A stretch of 9,134 nt of DNA from Nitrospirales bacterium (GCA_013817135.1 JACDDF010000055.1:1-9134), one strand, 5' to 3'; numbered from the stretch's first letter, positions 1 through 7,261 are shown. The notes: generated from the letters alone by a model not told the origin. Translations and numbers: made by a program.

Positions 1-1
1 C

Positions 2-739
2 ATGCTGTTGGGTCTTGGCTATGTGCTAGCCAGGCTGGTTTCGGTCGTGGTGACCCGCTTGTTGCAATTGATGGGGTTTGACCGTTTGCTGAGTCGAACC
101 GCCGTGCAAACCTTATTGGAGCGATCAGGAACCAAGCAGAAAAGTTCAGAAATATTAGGAATGATTGGTTTTTGGATTATTTTCCTGGTCTTTCTCATTC
201 AAGCGTCCGACACTCTGAGATTAACGATGGTCTCGGATGCGTTGACGAGTATTGCCTATTATATTCCGAAAGTCGGGATTGCGGTGTTGGTGCTGTTTCT
301 GGGTTTAATCGCCGCTAATTTTGTTCGTGAGTTGATTACCATGACGTGTAGTTCGGCAGGAATTACCCATGGGACGATGGTGGCCCAGGCCGTCTATGTG
401 GCGGTCGTGTTGTTGATCGTGGTGACGGCCATTGACGCACTCGGGATTAATACAGAATTATTGAACAATACCATTGTCATCTTATTGGCGGGATTGATCG
501 GAGGTGCGGCATTATCGTTTGGGTTGGGGTCACGGACTGCCGTGGCCAATCTCATTGCCGCTCATTATTTGGGATCAATGGTTCGGGTGGGCATGACCGT
601 AAAAATTGGGGAGAACCAAGGAACCGTGGTTGCGGTTACACCCATCTCGGTCGTATTAGAAACCAGGGAAGGCCGGGTCATCGTTCCTGCTACCCAGGTC
701 ACCGAATCAACAGCCGTCATTACCCATCCTGAGCGTTAG
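2..739 (+). CDS. MscS-type / TM-helix family membrane protein (5' partial)
   Basis: The visible 245 residues are a polytopic inner-membrane protein. Hydrophobic segments lie at about 2-20, 51-68, 84-108, 128-146 and 156-178, followed by a small beta-rich soluble end. The stretch FGLGSRTAVANLIAA (about 173-187), then VGMTVKIGENQGTV and VIVPATQV, matches the pore helix and beta domain of the MscS mechanosensitive channel superfamily. The repeated segments before it resemble the conserved TM-helix repeat found in some MscS relatives. Such proteins usually respond to membrane tension or form small-solute pores; the function here is inferred from family. The frame is open to the window edge, so the Met at position 2 is probably internal and an N-terminal helix is likely missing. 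The stop lies 3 nt before the next ATG, which suggests an operon with the MgtE-like genes. Family confidence is good; the exact substrate is unknown. Confidence 0.8.
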   Translation: MLLGLGYVLARLVSVVVTRLLQLMGFDRLLSRTAVQTLLERSGTKQKSSEILGMIGFWIIFLVFLIQASDTLRLTMVSDALTSIAYYIPKVGIAVLVLFLGLIAANFVRELITMTCSSAGITHGTMVAQAVYVAVVLLIVVTAIDALGINTELLNNTIVILLAGLIGGAALSFGLGSRTAVANLIAAHYLGSMVRVGMTVKIGENQGTVVAVTPISVVLETREGRVIVPATQVTESTAVITHPER

Positions 740-742
740 CCT

Positions 743-1579
743 ATGGAACTCGAACATCGGCTCACTCTTGGGTATCTGCAGGCCCATCCCGTGGAAGCGG
801 CTCGTCATTTGGAATCGCTGGATCCCCATGAATCGGCCCCACTCCTGGAGGCCTTGCCCGGCGAAGAAATCGCTGGTGTGTTAGAGCATTGTTTGCCGGT
901 GTCCACTGCCAAAATCATCCAAGAGCTTTCGAAAGATCTTGGAGCAGACGTCTTAGGCGCCATGAATGCCACATCTGCTATCGGGGTCCTTCGGCAATTT
1001 GAGGAACCGGTTCGCCAGGAAGTATTAGACCGGTTGGATGATCCGATGGGGGCTACCCTTCGCCGTGCCTTGCGGTATTCACCCAACACGGCCGGCAGCT
1101 TAGCGGATCCTCAGGTGTTCACGCTCCCACCTGATATTGCCGTCGAAGAGGCCATAGACCGTATTCGTACCTATGGCCAGAAAGCCATGTACTATGTCTA
1201 TGTCATCGATCGCGATAGCAAATTGGAAGGTGTCCTCACATTGAGGCAACTGCTGATTGATAGGTCTGATCATTTAGTCGGAACATTGATGGAGACCCAG
1301 ATCACCACGTTATCAGCAGAGGCCAATCTGGAAGAAATTCTCAAACATTCCGAGTGGAGCCGGTTTCATACCTTGCCGGTGGTGGATCGATGGGGAACCT
1401 TTTTTGGCGCCCTGCGATATCGGATGTTACGCAGGATTGAGAAGGATGTCGGAGGCAAGGCCCCGTTGGGTTCGGTGAGTGATTCGCTCATGCAACTTTG
1501 GGAAGTGTATTCGTTAACCGGTATTCGTTTAATGACCGATGTCGCGGAAACTTTACAAGAACGGAACAAAATAGGGTGA
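743..1579 (+). CDS. Soluble MgtE-like protein (MgtE N domain + CBS pair, no membrane domain)
   Basis: This 278-residue protein corresponds to the cytosolic half of an MgtE magnesium channel. Residues about 10-115 form the helical MgtE N domain (YLQAHPVEAARHLESLDP, then LGAMNATSAIGVLRQF). Residues about 116-235 form a CBS pair, with YYVYVIDRDSKLEGVLTLRQLL in the first repeat and FHTLPVVDRWGTFFGAL in the second. A linker-like tail (about 236-278) follows, and there is no hydrophobic segment. In full MgtE these domains sense Mg2+ and close the pore. The region around RYSPNTAGSLADPQVF lines up with TYPEESVGRIMDPKFF of the next gene, so the two are paralogous. The ATG is 3 nt after the previous stop and has only a weak ribosome binding site, so coupled translation is likely. 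The stop overlaps the next start (GTGA). A regulator or partner of the neighbouring channel is the simplest inference; a degenerate duplicate is the alternative. Confidence 0.85.
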   Translation: MELEHRLTLGYLQAHPVEAARHLESLDPHESAPLLEALPGEEIAGVLEHCLPVSTAKIIQELSKDLGADVLGAMNATSAIGVLRQFEEPVRQEVLDRLDDPMGATLRRALRYSPNTAGSLADPQVFTLPPDIAVEEAIDRIRTYGQKAMYYVYVIDRDSKLEGVLTLRQLLIDRSDHLVGTLMETQITTLSAEANLEEILKHSEWSRFHTLPVVDRWGTFFGALRYRMLRRIEKDVGGKAPLGSVSDSLMQLWEVYSLTGIRLMTDVAETLQERNKIG

Positions 1580-2910
1580 GGGATCTGACCACGCAGAGGG
1601 GCACAAAGGTTCGGGGAAGAGGTCATCTTCTCAACGAGGCATTTTTTCAGAACCATCATGAGGAAGCCGCACGTATTCTGGAAGGGTATCCGGCGGAGGA
1701 TATTCTGCGAGTCTTGCAAGGAACCGGTCCGAAAAATGCGGCGAACCTACTGGCCTGTATCACTCCTCCCGTGGCCGCGGATACCTTGGCGATCATGCCC
1801 ACCGATCTCCTGAAGCAGGTCGTGCCCCATCTTTCGCCTTCATTGGCTGCCTCCCTATTTCAACGGATGGACGACGATCTGCAACGGGCGATTCTTTTCA
1901 GAGTCCCTGAACGGTATGCACAGGAAATCCGGTCCTACATGACTTACCCGGAGGAATCCGTCGGCCGTATTATGGATCCAAAGTTTTTTGTGTTGCAGGA
2001 GGAAAGCACGGTTCGAGAAGCTATGGTACAGGTGCGGATCAGAGCGCAAAAAGATGTCCACGATGTATATGTCATTGATCGAAACCAAAAGCTTGTGGGC
2101 CGAATTTCCGTTCGTGACTTACTGCTGGTGGATCCGGAAGAAAAATTGCAGTCGGTCATGGTTCAGGATCTTCCCACCATTCATCCTTTGGAGTCACGTG
2201 AAGAGATTATCGAACTCTTTGGTGAACGGCATTTTTTTACGATTCCGGTTGTGGATCTGGACGAACGGCTATTAGGCGTGGTCCGGAACGAAGCGATTAT
2301 TAAGGCCAGTCAGGAAGATGCGAGTGCAGACCTGCTCACGATGGTGGGGGCGAATAAGGATGAGCGTGCGCTTTCCCCCGTGTGGTTTTCGGTCCGAAAA
2401 CGATTGCCGTGGTTGCAGCTCAACCTGTTAACGGCCTTCTTGGCCGCCTTTGTGGTGGGAATGTTTGAAGGGACCATTGCCAAATTTACCGCCCTGGCCG
2501 TCTTACTTCCGGTTGTTGCCGGGCAATCAGGCAATACCGGGGCTCAATCTCTCGCCGTGGTCATTCGCGGGTTGGCCTTACGGGATATTCGACCATCGCA
2601 ATGGCTCCGGGTCAGCGGAAAAGAAGTCTATGTCGCATTTTTAAATGGACTGGCTGTCTCTGCCACAGCCTGTTTGGCCGTGGGATTATGGAGCCGGTCG
2701 TTGGGATTGGTTTTCATCATCGGGTTGTCCATGATTATATCGATGGTCATTGCGGGGTTATCCGGGGCGATCATTCCCATCGCCTTGAAGGCACTCAAAC
2801 AGGATCCCGCGCAATCCTCTTCCATTGTGTTAACCACGGTGACAGATGTGGTCGGGTTTTTCAGTTTTTTAGGGCTTGCCACCTTGCTTTCAAGTTTATT
2901 GGAACCCTGA
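1576..2910 (+). CDS. mgtE: Magnesium transporter MgtE
   Basis: This is a 444-residue MgtE channel, close to the usual family length of about 450. Residues about 18-125 form the N domain and about 126-250 the CBS pair (VHDVYVIDRNQKLVGRISVRDLL; FFTIPVVDLDERLLGVV). A linking plug helix follows, then five membrane segments at about 281-300, 302-318, 350-372, 376-402 and 415-441. Signatures of the pore are PVVAGQSGNTGAQSLAVVIRGLA (313-335, TM2) and LTTVTDVVGFFSFLGLA (419-435, TM5). Asp424 corresponds to the conserved selectivity-filter aspartate of Thermus MgtE. The canonical DD after the second CBS strand is NE here (VVRNEAII). The frame is open further upstream, but the GTG at 1576 is the best start: it overlaps the previous TGA as GTGA and places the N domain normally. 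Expected role: Mg2+ uptake across the inner membrane, gated by cytosolic Mg2+. Confidence 0.92.
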   Translation: MRDLTTQRGTKVRGRGHLLNEAFFQNHHEEAARILEGYPAEDILRVLQGTGPKNAANLLACITPPVAADTLAIMPTDLLKQVVPHLSPSLAASLFQRMDDDLQRAILFRVPERYAQEIRSYMTYPEESVGRIMDPKFFVLQEESTVREAMVQVRIRAQKDVHDVYVIDRNQKLVGRISVRDLLLVDPEEKLQSVMVQDLPTIHPLESREEIIELFGERHFFTIPVVDLDERLLGVVRNEAIIKASQEDASADLLTMVGANKDERALSPVWFSVRKRLPWLQLNLLTAFLAAFVVGMFEGTIAKFTALAVLLPVVAGQSGNTGAQSLAVVIRGLALRDIRPSQWLRVSGKEVYVAFLNGLAVSATACLAVGLWSRSLGLVFIIGLSMIISMVIAGLSGAIIPIALKALKQDPAQSSSIVLTTVTDVVGFFSFLGLATLLSSLLEP

Positions 2911-2968
2911 TCATTGATCGGTTTGTGGGCGGTGTCCTCTTCATGTCTGCTCCATCCCACTCCCATTC

Positions 2969-2982
2969 CCCCTCGGGAGGGG
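2969..2982 (+). other. Short GC-rich stem-loop after mgtE
   Basis: CCCCT and AGGGG pair around a CGGG loop in the 173-nt gap between mgtE and the CBS-protein gene. No T run follows, so this is not a standard intrinsic terminator. It may slow exonuclease at the mgtE mRNA 3' end, or mean nothing. Confidence 0.25.
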
Positions 2983-3007
2983 CTATTCATTCCAAGAAAA
3001 CTTCTGA

Positions 3008-3036
3008 TTGCCTACTAATTAATGGTAGGGTAGTAT
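3008..3036 (+). promoter_or_regulatory. Possible sigma-70 type promoter before the CBS-protein gene
   Basis: TTGCCT (3008-3013) and TAGTAT (3031-3036) are spaced by 17 bp, each matching 4 of 6 consensus bases. The pair sits 48 bp before the ATG of the CBS-protein gene, which also has its own ribosome binding site after a 173-nt gap. A local promoter is therefore plausible but unproven. Confidence 0.3.
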
Positions 3037-3083
3037 CGTTTTTTCGCTCATTTTTATCTTAGTCATTGAGGATAGGAGGCTTT

Positions 3084-3851
3084 ATGGAATTATCCAAGAC
3101 GTCTAAAACGGATCGAGTGGGAACATTGGATCAGGATATTACTCGGATTCGTCAGCAGTTAGAGATCATAAAAAAATTTCTGACAGCTGAGCCTTCTCCC
3201 GCATCCTTGAACGAATTTGATTCGACCACAGAAGATATTCTCGCCGATGCATTCGGAAGTTCTTCTCCGCTTTTAGATACGTATGACTATGCCCAACTTG
3301 GGGAGGCAGCGGGGCTCATGAATCTTCCCGAAGGGGCGCCGGAAGGCACCACCCATCAATCCCAGCGCGAAACAGTTCGGCAACGTCAGCGAGTGTTGGA
3401 AAGCGGTATTGCGGATCTCGAGGCCAGGCGGGCCTCTCTCGCGCAGGAATCCAGGAAACGAAAAGATCCCGGTCCAAACGTTGCAGACTATATGGCAAAA
3501 ACAGTTCGATCGGTGTCGCTTGACACCACCTTGCAGGAAGTCGGGCAATGCTTGCAAAAATGGAAAATTGGTTCGGTGTTAATCCAAAGTGGAGATGAGT
3601 ACTTGGGGTATATTACCGAAACCGAATTGACTCGAGAGGTTGTCGCGTCAGGAACAGACCCCGTGACAACTACGGTGAAGACCTGCATGCGTGAACCGTT
3701 AGTCACCATTGAGACCAGTGATTCAATTGTGGAAGCTGTGCGCCTGATGAAAGAGAAAGCTACCCGGTATCTTGCTGTAACAGAAAGTAACAGGATCGTC
3801 GGGGTCGTCTCCGTTTCGGATATTATCCGGTATTATTCCGGGGTTAAATAA
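3084..3851 (+). CDS. CBS-pair protein with N-terminal coiled-coil region
   Basis: This 255-residue soluble protein has a charged helical N-terminal half and a C-terminal CBS pair. Residues about 12-35 and 92-125 (QRETVRQRQRVLESGIADLE) look like coiled coil. Residues about 40-90 are acidic, with no known motif. CBS1 is at about 133-185 (VADYMAKTVRSVSLDTTLQE ... GYITETELTREVV) and CBS2 at about 198-253 (CMREPLVTIETSDSIVEAVR ... GVVSVSDIIRYY). CBS pairs bind adenine nucleotides or metal ions and act as switches, so this is probably a cytosolic sensor. No catalytic domain is visible and the partner is unknown. The ATG at 3084 is preceded by AGGAGG at 3074-3079 with a 4-nt spacer, which favours it over an in-frame TTG 18 nt upstream. 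Its position behind mgtE suggests a link with magnesium or ion stress, as inference only. Confidence 0.85.
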   Translation: MELSKTSKTDRVGTLDQDITRIRQQLEIIKKFLTAEPSPASLNEFDSTTEDILADAFGSSSPLLDTYDYAQLGEAAGLMNLPEGAPEGTTHQSQRETVRQRQRVLESGIADLEARRASLAQESRKRKDPGPNVADYMAKTVRSVSLDTTLQEVGQCLQKWKIGSVLIQSGDEYLGYITETELTREVVASGTDPVTTTVKTCMREPLVTIETSDSIVEAVRLMKEKATRYLAVTESNRIVGVVSVSDIIRYYSGVK

Positions 3852-3898
3852 TCGTTGCTTTCGTAGCGACTCTCCCTCGCCTCCTAACCTCTGGCTGC

Positions 3899-3960
3899 GA
3901 TGCTCTCCTATTCGGGGAAACACATGCTTTTTTGCCGTCGTGTTTCTCGAGGAGAGTGTC
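3899..3960. repeat. Long imperfect hairpin between the CBS and protease genes
   Basis: Two nested inverted repeats form one extended stem. The outer arms are 3899-3909 and 3950-3960: CTCTCCT pairs perfectly with AGGAGAG and is extended by two Watson-Crick and two G-U pairs. The inner arms GAAACAC (3917-3923) and GTGTTTC (3940-3946) pair perfectly around a 16-nt loop holding six T. No T tail follows on either strand, so it is not a classic terminator. It could be an mRNA 3' stabiliser, a palindromic repeat element, or a leader of the protease gene. A smaller stem (3854-3859 with 3865-3870) lies directly behind the CBS-protein stop. Confidence 0.5.
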
Positions 3961-4134
3961 ACCCTCATTTGGAAAAAACCTTCGACTCGCTCATGAAAGA
4001 GGCTTTAAGTTGGGGAGGGCTTTCAGTGAATGGGGTGTAAGAAAAATTCGCCTGATGGATCGTTTGGGACAATAGTGGATTGAGTAAATCGCAGATTTTT
4101 TCCGGGAACGTAGTACAGACATCAAGAACCGATT

Positions 4135-5631
4135 ATGGGGATGAAAATGGGCAATAAGAAGAGGAAGGTGAGGCGTCATTGGCTCCCGCAGGTCTTTAGT
4201 CCGGCCTTGGCGATGTGGATCGGTTGTGCAGGTGTTTTTGCAGTAGGTATCGGAATGGAGAGAAGTCTTGGATGGGCAGGTGAACCCTCAGAGTCGGCAC
4301 TGGAACGAACGGAAGAAAAGACCTTAAAGCAAGGGGGATTCGAAGACGTGGCTCAGGCGGTAACCCCGGCTGTGGTTAATATCACCGCAACCATTGATAT
4401 TGTCGATTCTCGGGGAGGAAGCGTTCCACTTCCGTTTAGGGGTTTTGGTGAGGGCCAACCGCCACCGGGTATTCGCAAACGTCAAAAGGGTTCAGGGTCA
4501 GGAGTCATTCTGTCTTCCGACGGATATATTGTGACCAATAATCATGTGATTGCCGAAAGCCGTGATCTCCTTGTCACTCTTCCAGATGCGCGTGAATTTC
4601 CAGCCAAGGTGGTTGGTGCGGATCCGGAAACAGATTTGGCGGTTATCAAAATTCAGGCTGAGAACCTTTCAGTGATTCCCTGGGGAAATTCCTCTTCGTT
4701 AGCCGTTGGCCAATATGTACTGGCTGTTGGCAACCCGTTTGGTCTGAATTCAACGGTGACGCTTGGTATCGTCAGCGCTCTTGATCGAGGAGGCATGGGG
4801 TTAGCCCGCTTTGAAGATTTCATCCAGACCGATGCGGCAATTAATCCAGGAAATTCCGGTGGAGCGTTGGTGAACACACGGGGAGAATTAGTTGGCATTA
4901 ATACGGCAATAGCCTCTCAAAATGGAGGGTATCAGGGAGTGGGGTTCGCTGTGCCTTCTATATTGGCAAGGCCTGTGTTGGAGGAATTGATCAAAAATGG
5001 AAAGATGGTCAGAGGATATTTAGGCCTGGGGGTGCAGGAAATGACGACGGAGTTGGCTCCGTGGTTCGGCCTGAAAAACAGTGAAGGGGCTCTAGTGACC
5101 GATGTGGTTCCTGGTGGACCGGCCGATAAAGCCGGCATACACCGGGGAGAGGTGATTCTTCAGTACCAAGGGGAACACGTGAAAGATGGACAAATGCTTT
5201 TGGAGGAGGTGACACGTGCCAATATTGGAGAACAGATCGAATTAGGTATTATCGAGAATGGAAAAGAACGTAAGGTAAGAATGATCATCCGTGAGCAACC
5301 ACCGATCCCTCACGCACGGCGTATTCGAACGCCTCGTGTGGAACATCCGCTTGCCGGGGTGGAAGTGGCTGATGTCGATGAGGCGGCCATTCAGGAATAT
5401 GGGTTGAATCCTGTAACCAAGGGAGCTGTGGTCTCATTCCTTGAGGAAGGGTGTGCTGCTGAATTGGCGGGGATCATAGAAGGCGATCTTATTATTGAAT
5501 TGAATAAGCATCCGGTGGAATCCGTCAGAGAGTATTCCTCCTGGTATAAACGACTGAAGAACGAACAGGCTGTACTGATTGTGCTTGTCCGCGCTTCCCG
5601 TCATTTGTATGTGCTGGTGAAATCTTCCTGA
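4135..5631 (+). CDS. Do/DegP-family periplasmic serine protease (HtrA type)
   Basis: This is a 498-residue HtrA-type protease and chaperone with the usual layout: N-terminal export segment, trypsin-like domain and two PDZ domains. A basic start (KKRKVRRH) precedes a hydrophobic segment at about 21-41, which is either a signal peptide or an anchor. The protease domain spans about 70-280. His137 (TNNHVI), Asp167 (ETDLAVIKI) and Ser241 (NPGNSGGAL) form a complete catalytic triad. PDZ1 is at about 290-385 (RGYLGLGVQE carries the ligand-binding loop) and PDZ2 at about 400-495. Such enzymes degrade or refold damaged envelope proteins. Three ATGs lie in frame at 4135, 4141 and 4147; the last has a G-rich run 5-6 nt upstream and may be the true start (494 residues). 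DegP and DegQ types cannot be told apart by eye, so no symbol is given. I saw no convincing promoter upstream. Confidence 0.93.
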   Translation: MGMKMGNKKRKVRRHWLPQVFSPALAMWIGCAGVFAVGIGMERSLGWAGEPSESALERTEEKTLKQGGFEDVAQAVTPAVVNITATIDIVDSRGGSVPLPFRGFGEGQPPPGIRKRQKGSGSGVILSSDGYIVTNNHVIAESRDLLVTLPDAREFPAKVVGADPETDLAVIKIQAENLSVIPWGNSSSLAVGQYVLAVGNPFGLNSTVTLGIVSALDRGGMGLARFEDFIQTDAAINPGNSGGALVNTRGELVGINTAIASQNGGYQGVGFAVPSILARPVLEELIKNGKMVRGYLGLGVQEMTTELAPWFGLKNSEGALVTDVVPGGPADKAGIHRGEVILQYQGEHVKDGQMLLEEVTRANIGEQIELGIIENGKERKVRMIIREQPPIPHARRIRTPRVEHPLAGVEVADVDEAAIQEYGLNPVTKGAVVSFLEEGCAAELAGIIEGDLIIELNKHPVESVREYSSWYKRLKNEQAVLIVLVRASRHLYVLVKSS

Positions 5632-5641
5632 AGGAGGCAGT

Positions 5642-5749
5642 GTGAGTAGGATTTCTGGCGTTTCACGGATTCTTCAGCCGAGCTTTTGTTTGACGTGTAA
5701 ACGTTTTGAGCGATGCTTCCTTGTTTTTTTAAGAGGTCTGGGATATTGA
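5642..5749 (+). CDS. Possible 35-residue Cys-containing mini-protein
   Basis: An AGGAGG box (5632-5637) begins right after the protease stop codon and sits 4 nt before a GTG that opens a 35-codon frame ending in TGA. The product begins MSRISGVSRILQPSF and continues with CLTCKRFERC, a Cys-X2-Cys followed by a third Cys; the end (FLVFLRGLGY) is hydrophobic. The strong ribosome binding site at this spacing and the coupling to the protease stop are the main support. No family is recognised. The cysteines could bind metal or be chance. The frame could also be non-coding 3' sequence with an accidental purine run. Confidence 0.35.
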   Translation: MSRISGVSRILQPSFCLTCKRFERCFLVFLRGLGY

Positions 5750-5779
5750 ATGGTCCTTGTTAAAAATAAGAGCAAGAGA

Positions 5780-6418
5780 TCAAAATGGAGCGATCAGATC
5801 GGTAAATTCGAAATTCATGAAAAACAAAACGGTATATTGGTTGAAATACGTTGACCCTTGGAACCATGGCGTGGAGCGAGTAAATTGTCCTGTCGCCGTT
5901 TCATAAATATCCATGCGGAATCGGGTATATCCTGACATTTTTTGAGAAGCGTATATCGCTATCTCGGGCAAGGCAATCGGGAAGAGAGTACTCTGTATTG
6001 GAGGTAACCCGAACAAGGAGGATCTTTGCTCTGTTCCTAAGGCCTCAACAAGGATGTGGATCCGGTACTTTGCTTTAGCTGGATCCATGACGATTTTCAG
6101 CCCTCTTTCTCCCAGCCAACCCCCAATCGCACCTTTGAAAAAATCTTTTGCAACGGCCAATCCTTGTTCAACGCTCAATCCAGAGATATCGAGACTTACT
6201 GTATCCCCAGAGGTTAAGGGAATGGGCATGGTGTTTTCTCCGCGCAGGCTGCGCTCCACAGCCTGAGCCATGAGAAATTGTTGGACTGCCGTTGGCGATG
6301 CGGGTGGGGGTAATACATTCATGGCGCCGCAGCCGGTCAGTATTCCCACTAACAGGAGAACATGTAGGATATCGATCATGGACCTATTCAACTGATGTGC
6401 TTCGGTTAACCAAACCAC
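5780..6418 (-). CDS. Probable outer-membrane lipoprotein of unknown function
   Basis: This 212-residue protein has a hydrophobic stretch (MIDILHVLLLVGIL) followed by a lipobox L-T-G-C. Cys30 (GTG-start numbering) would be the lipidated residue. The mature part continues with Pro-rich PPPASPTAV, a helical segment (FLMAQAVERSL), then mixed alpha/beta sequence ending in aromatic-rich strands (FNQYTVLFFMNFEF). I do not firmly recognise the family. It is vaguely like small DUF-type lipoproteins of the DUF6655 kind, recalled from memory and untested. The GTG at 6418 is chosen because AGAGG (6424-6428) precedes it by about 5 nt. An ATG at 6379 would remove all charge before the hydrophobic stretch, and an upstream TTG at 6463 has no ribosome binding site. 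It is the last of three - strand genes and faces the protease gene tail to tail. Confidence 0.75.
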   Translation of the reverse strand: MVWLTEAHQLNRSMIDILHVLLLVGILTGCGAMNVLPPPASPTAVQQFLMAQAVERSLRGENTMPIPLTSGDTVSLDISGLSVEQGLAVAKDFFKGAIGGWLGERGLKIVMDPAKAKYRIHILVEALGTEQRSSLFGLPPIQSTLFPIALPEIAIYASQKMSGYTRFRMDIYETATGQFTRSTPWFQGSTYFNQYTVLFFMNFEFTDLIAPF

Positions 6419-6501
6419 TTTCACCTCTTTTTTTTGATAAGACCAAGAAAATACGTGAGTCAACTTGAAGGAGAACTGGTATTCGATACTGCCTCGTTAG
6501 T

Positions 6502-6933
6502 CTAAGGGACCGATGCTGTGGGATCAGGTTTTGAGCCCATTTCCTGTGTAGGGTCAGATTGAATGGACGAATTCGGATTTGCGTCATTAGCAGGGGGCAC
6601 GTCCATATATTTGGTGACCCGAAGCAACCGGGGGTCGTTCACAAAAGGTTCATATTGCCTCACGTCTAATGTTACCAGATCACGCTCCTCAATGAGGAGG
6701 TCAATTTCCTGAACCTGTTGTTGAAAGGTCGCTAAAATGGTTCCGTCTTGAGTGGTAATAGTGATCAGTAATTGATCCTGTTGGCGTTGTTTGTGTGTCA
6801 CCGACCCTTCAAGTGGATGCAGGGTTTCCTTCAAAAAAGCAGGAAAATAGGGATCCAGATACCGAGAGACTAACAGCGGACCACTGAAGCCGAGGCCTAA
6901 TCCAAGAAAAAAACCGCCGTCGGCATGAACCAT
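6502..6933 (-). CDS. Membrane-anchored hypothetical protein
   Basis: This 143-residue protein is of no recognised family. A glycine-rich hydrophobic stretch (GGFFLGLGLGFSGPLLV, about 7-23) near the start is a likely membrane anchor or uncleaved signal. A soluble domain (about 45-115) follows, rich in beta-prone sequence (QLLITITTQDGTILATF) and acidic residues (EIDLLIEERDLVTLDV). The last 30 residues are low-complexity, rich in Asp, Asn, Pro and Ser. The ATG at 6933 lies 4 nt after the stop of the preceding - strand gene, which indicates one operon and coupled translation; its own ribosome binding site is weak. An in-frame extension to 7101 is rejected because it would overlap the whole 3' half of the preceding gene. 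Confidence 0.65.
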   Translation of the reverse strand: MVHADGGFFLGLGLGFSGPLLVSRYLDPYFPAFLKETLHPLEGSVTHKQRQQDQLLITITTQDGTILATFQQQVQEIDLLIEERDLVTLDVRQYEPFVNDPRLLRVTKYMDVPPANDANPNSSIQSDPTQEMGSKPDPTASVP

Positions 6934-6937
6934 GGTC

Positions 6938-7261
6938 TCATGGTTTCTGCTCTGTGGTTGGAGGTTCTGTTTTCGGGCTTTCCTGTTCCGTTTGAGGAGA
7001 GTTCTGGTCCGTGGTTGGAAGTGTGTCTTCCAAGGGTTTCTGCTGCATTGGAGAAGGTTTCTGCTGTCCACGAATAAACGTTTCCAGGCGGCTGAGGGCA
7101 TCGGCGGTCATGTCGCGAGCCCCTTTTGTCGCATGTTCGGATTTTTCGCTGAGGTCTTCTATTTGACGACGGAGATCGCGAATCCCCCCGCCGGTTCGCT
7201 GAAATGCCAGGATCGCAATCACTAACGCGACGACAGCGATGAGTAATGTGACTACCTCCAT
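6938..7261 (-). CDS. Small membrane-anchored coiled-coil protein
   Basis: This 107-residue protein has three parts. Residues 3-20 (VVTLLIAVVALVIAILAF) form one membrane segment. Residues about 26-66 (IRDLRRQIEDLSEKSEHATK and following) are a charged amphipathic helix likely to form a coiled coil. Residues about 67-107 are a low-complexity Gln/Pro/Glu/Thr tail in which QKP and short T/E/P blocks recur. The ATG at 7261 has a strong AAGGAGG box 5 nt upstream, so the start is firm. The short N-terminus before the membrane helix suggests a long C-terminal soluble part. No family or function is recognised. It is the first gene of the three-gene - strand unit. Confidence 0.75.
   Translation of the reverse strand: MEVVTLLIAVVALVIAILAFQRTGGGIRDLRRQIEDLSEKSEHATKGARDMTADALSRLETFIRGQQKPSPMQQKPLEDTLPTTDQNSPQTEQESPKTEPPTTEQKP

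Noticed and set aside
805..1089. 94-codon - strand frame inside the MgtE half-protein gene
   Set aside because: It is the antisense of a well-supported gene, Arg/Ser-rich shadow sequence with no motif.
1498..1575. Upstream in-frame extension of mgtE from a TTG
   Set aside because: It lies wholly within the preceding gene in another frame, has no ribosome binding site and adds no MgtE-like sequence; the GTGA overlap start fits better.
2601..3062. 153-codon + strand frame across the end of mgtE
   Set aside because: Most of it is mgtE in another frame; composition is not protein-like and there is no ribosome binding site.
3961..4134. Sigma-70 or envelope-stress promoter of the protease
   Set aside because: No -35/-10 pair with good spacing and no convincing GGAAC-type box at the right distance from the start.
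5632..5779. Intrinsic terminator between the convergent protease and lipoprotein genes
   Set aside because: T runs are present but no stable GC stem directly precedes them on either strand.
6932..7225. 97-codon + strand frame, Phe/Arg/Leu rich
   Set aside because: It is antisense to the coiled-coil gene, which has a strong ribosome binding site and clear protein architecture.
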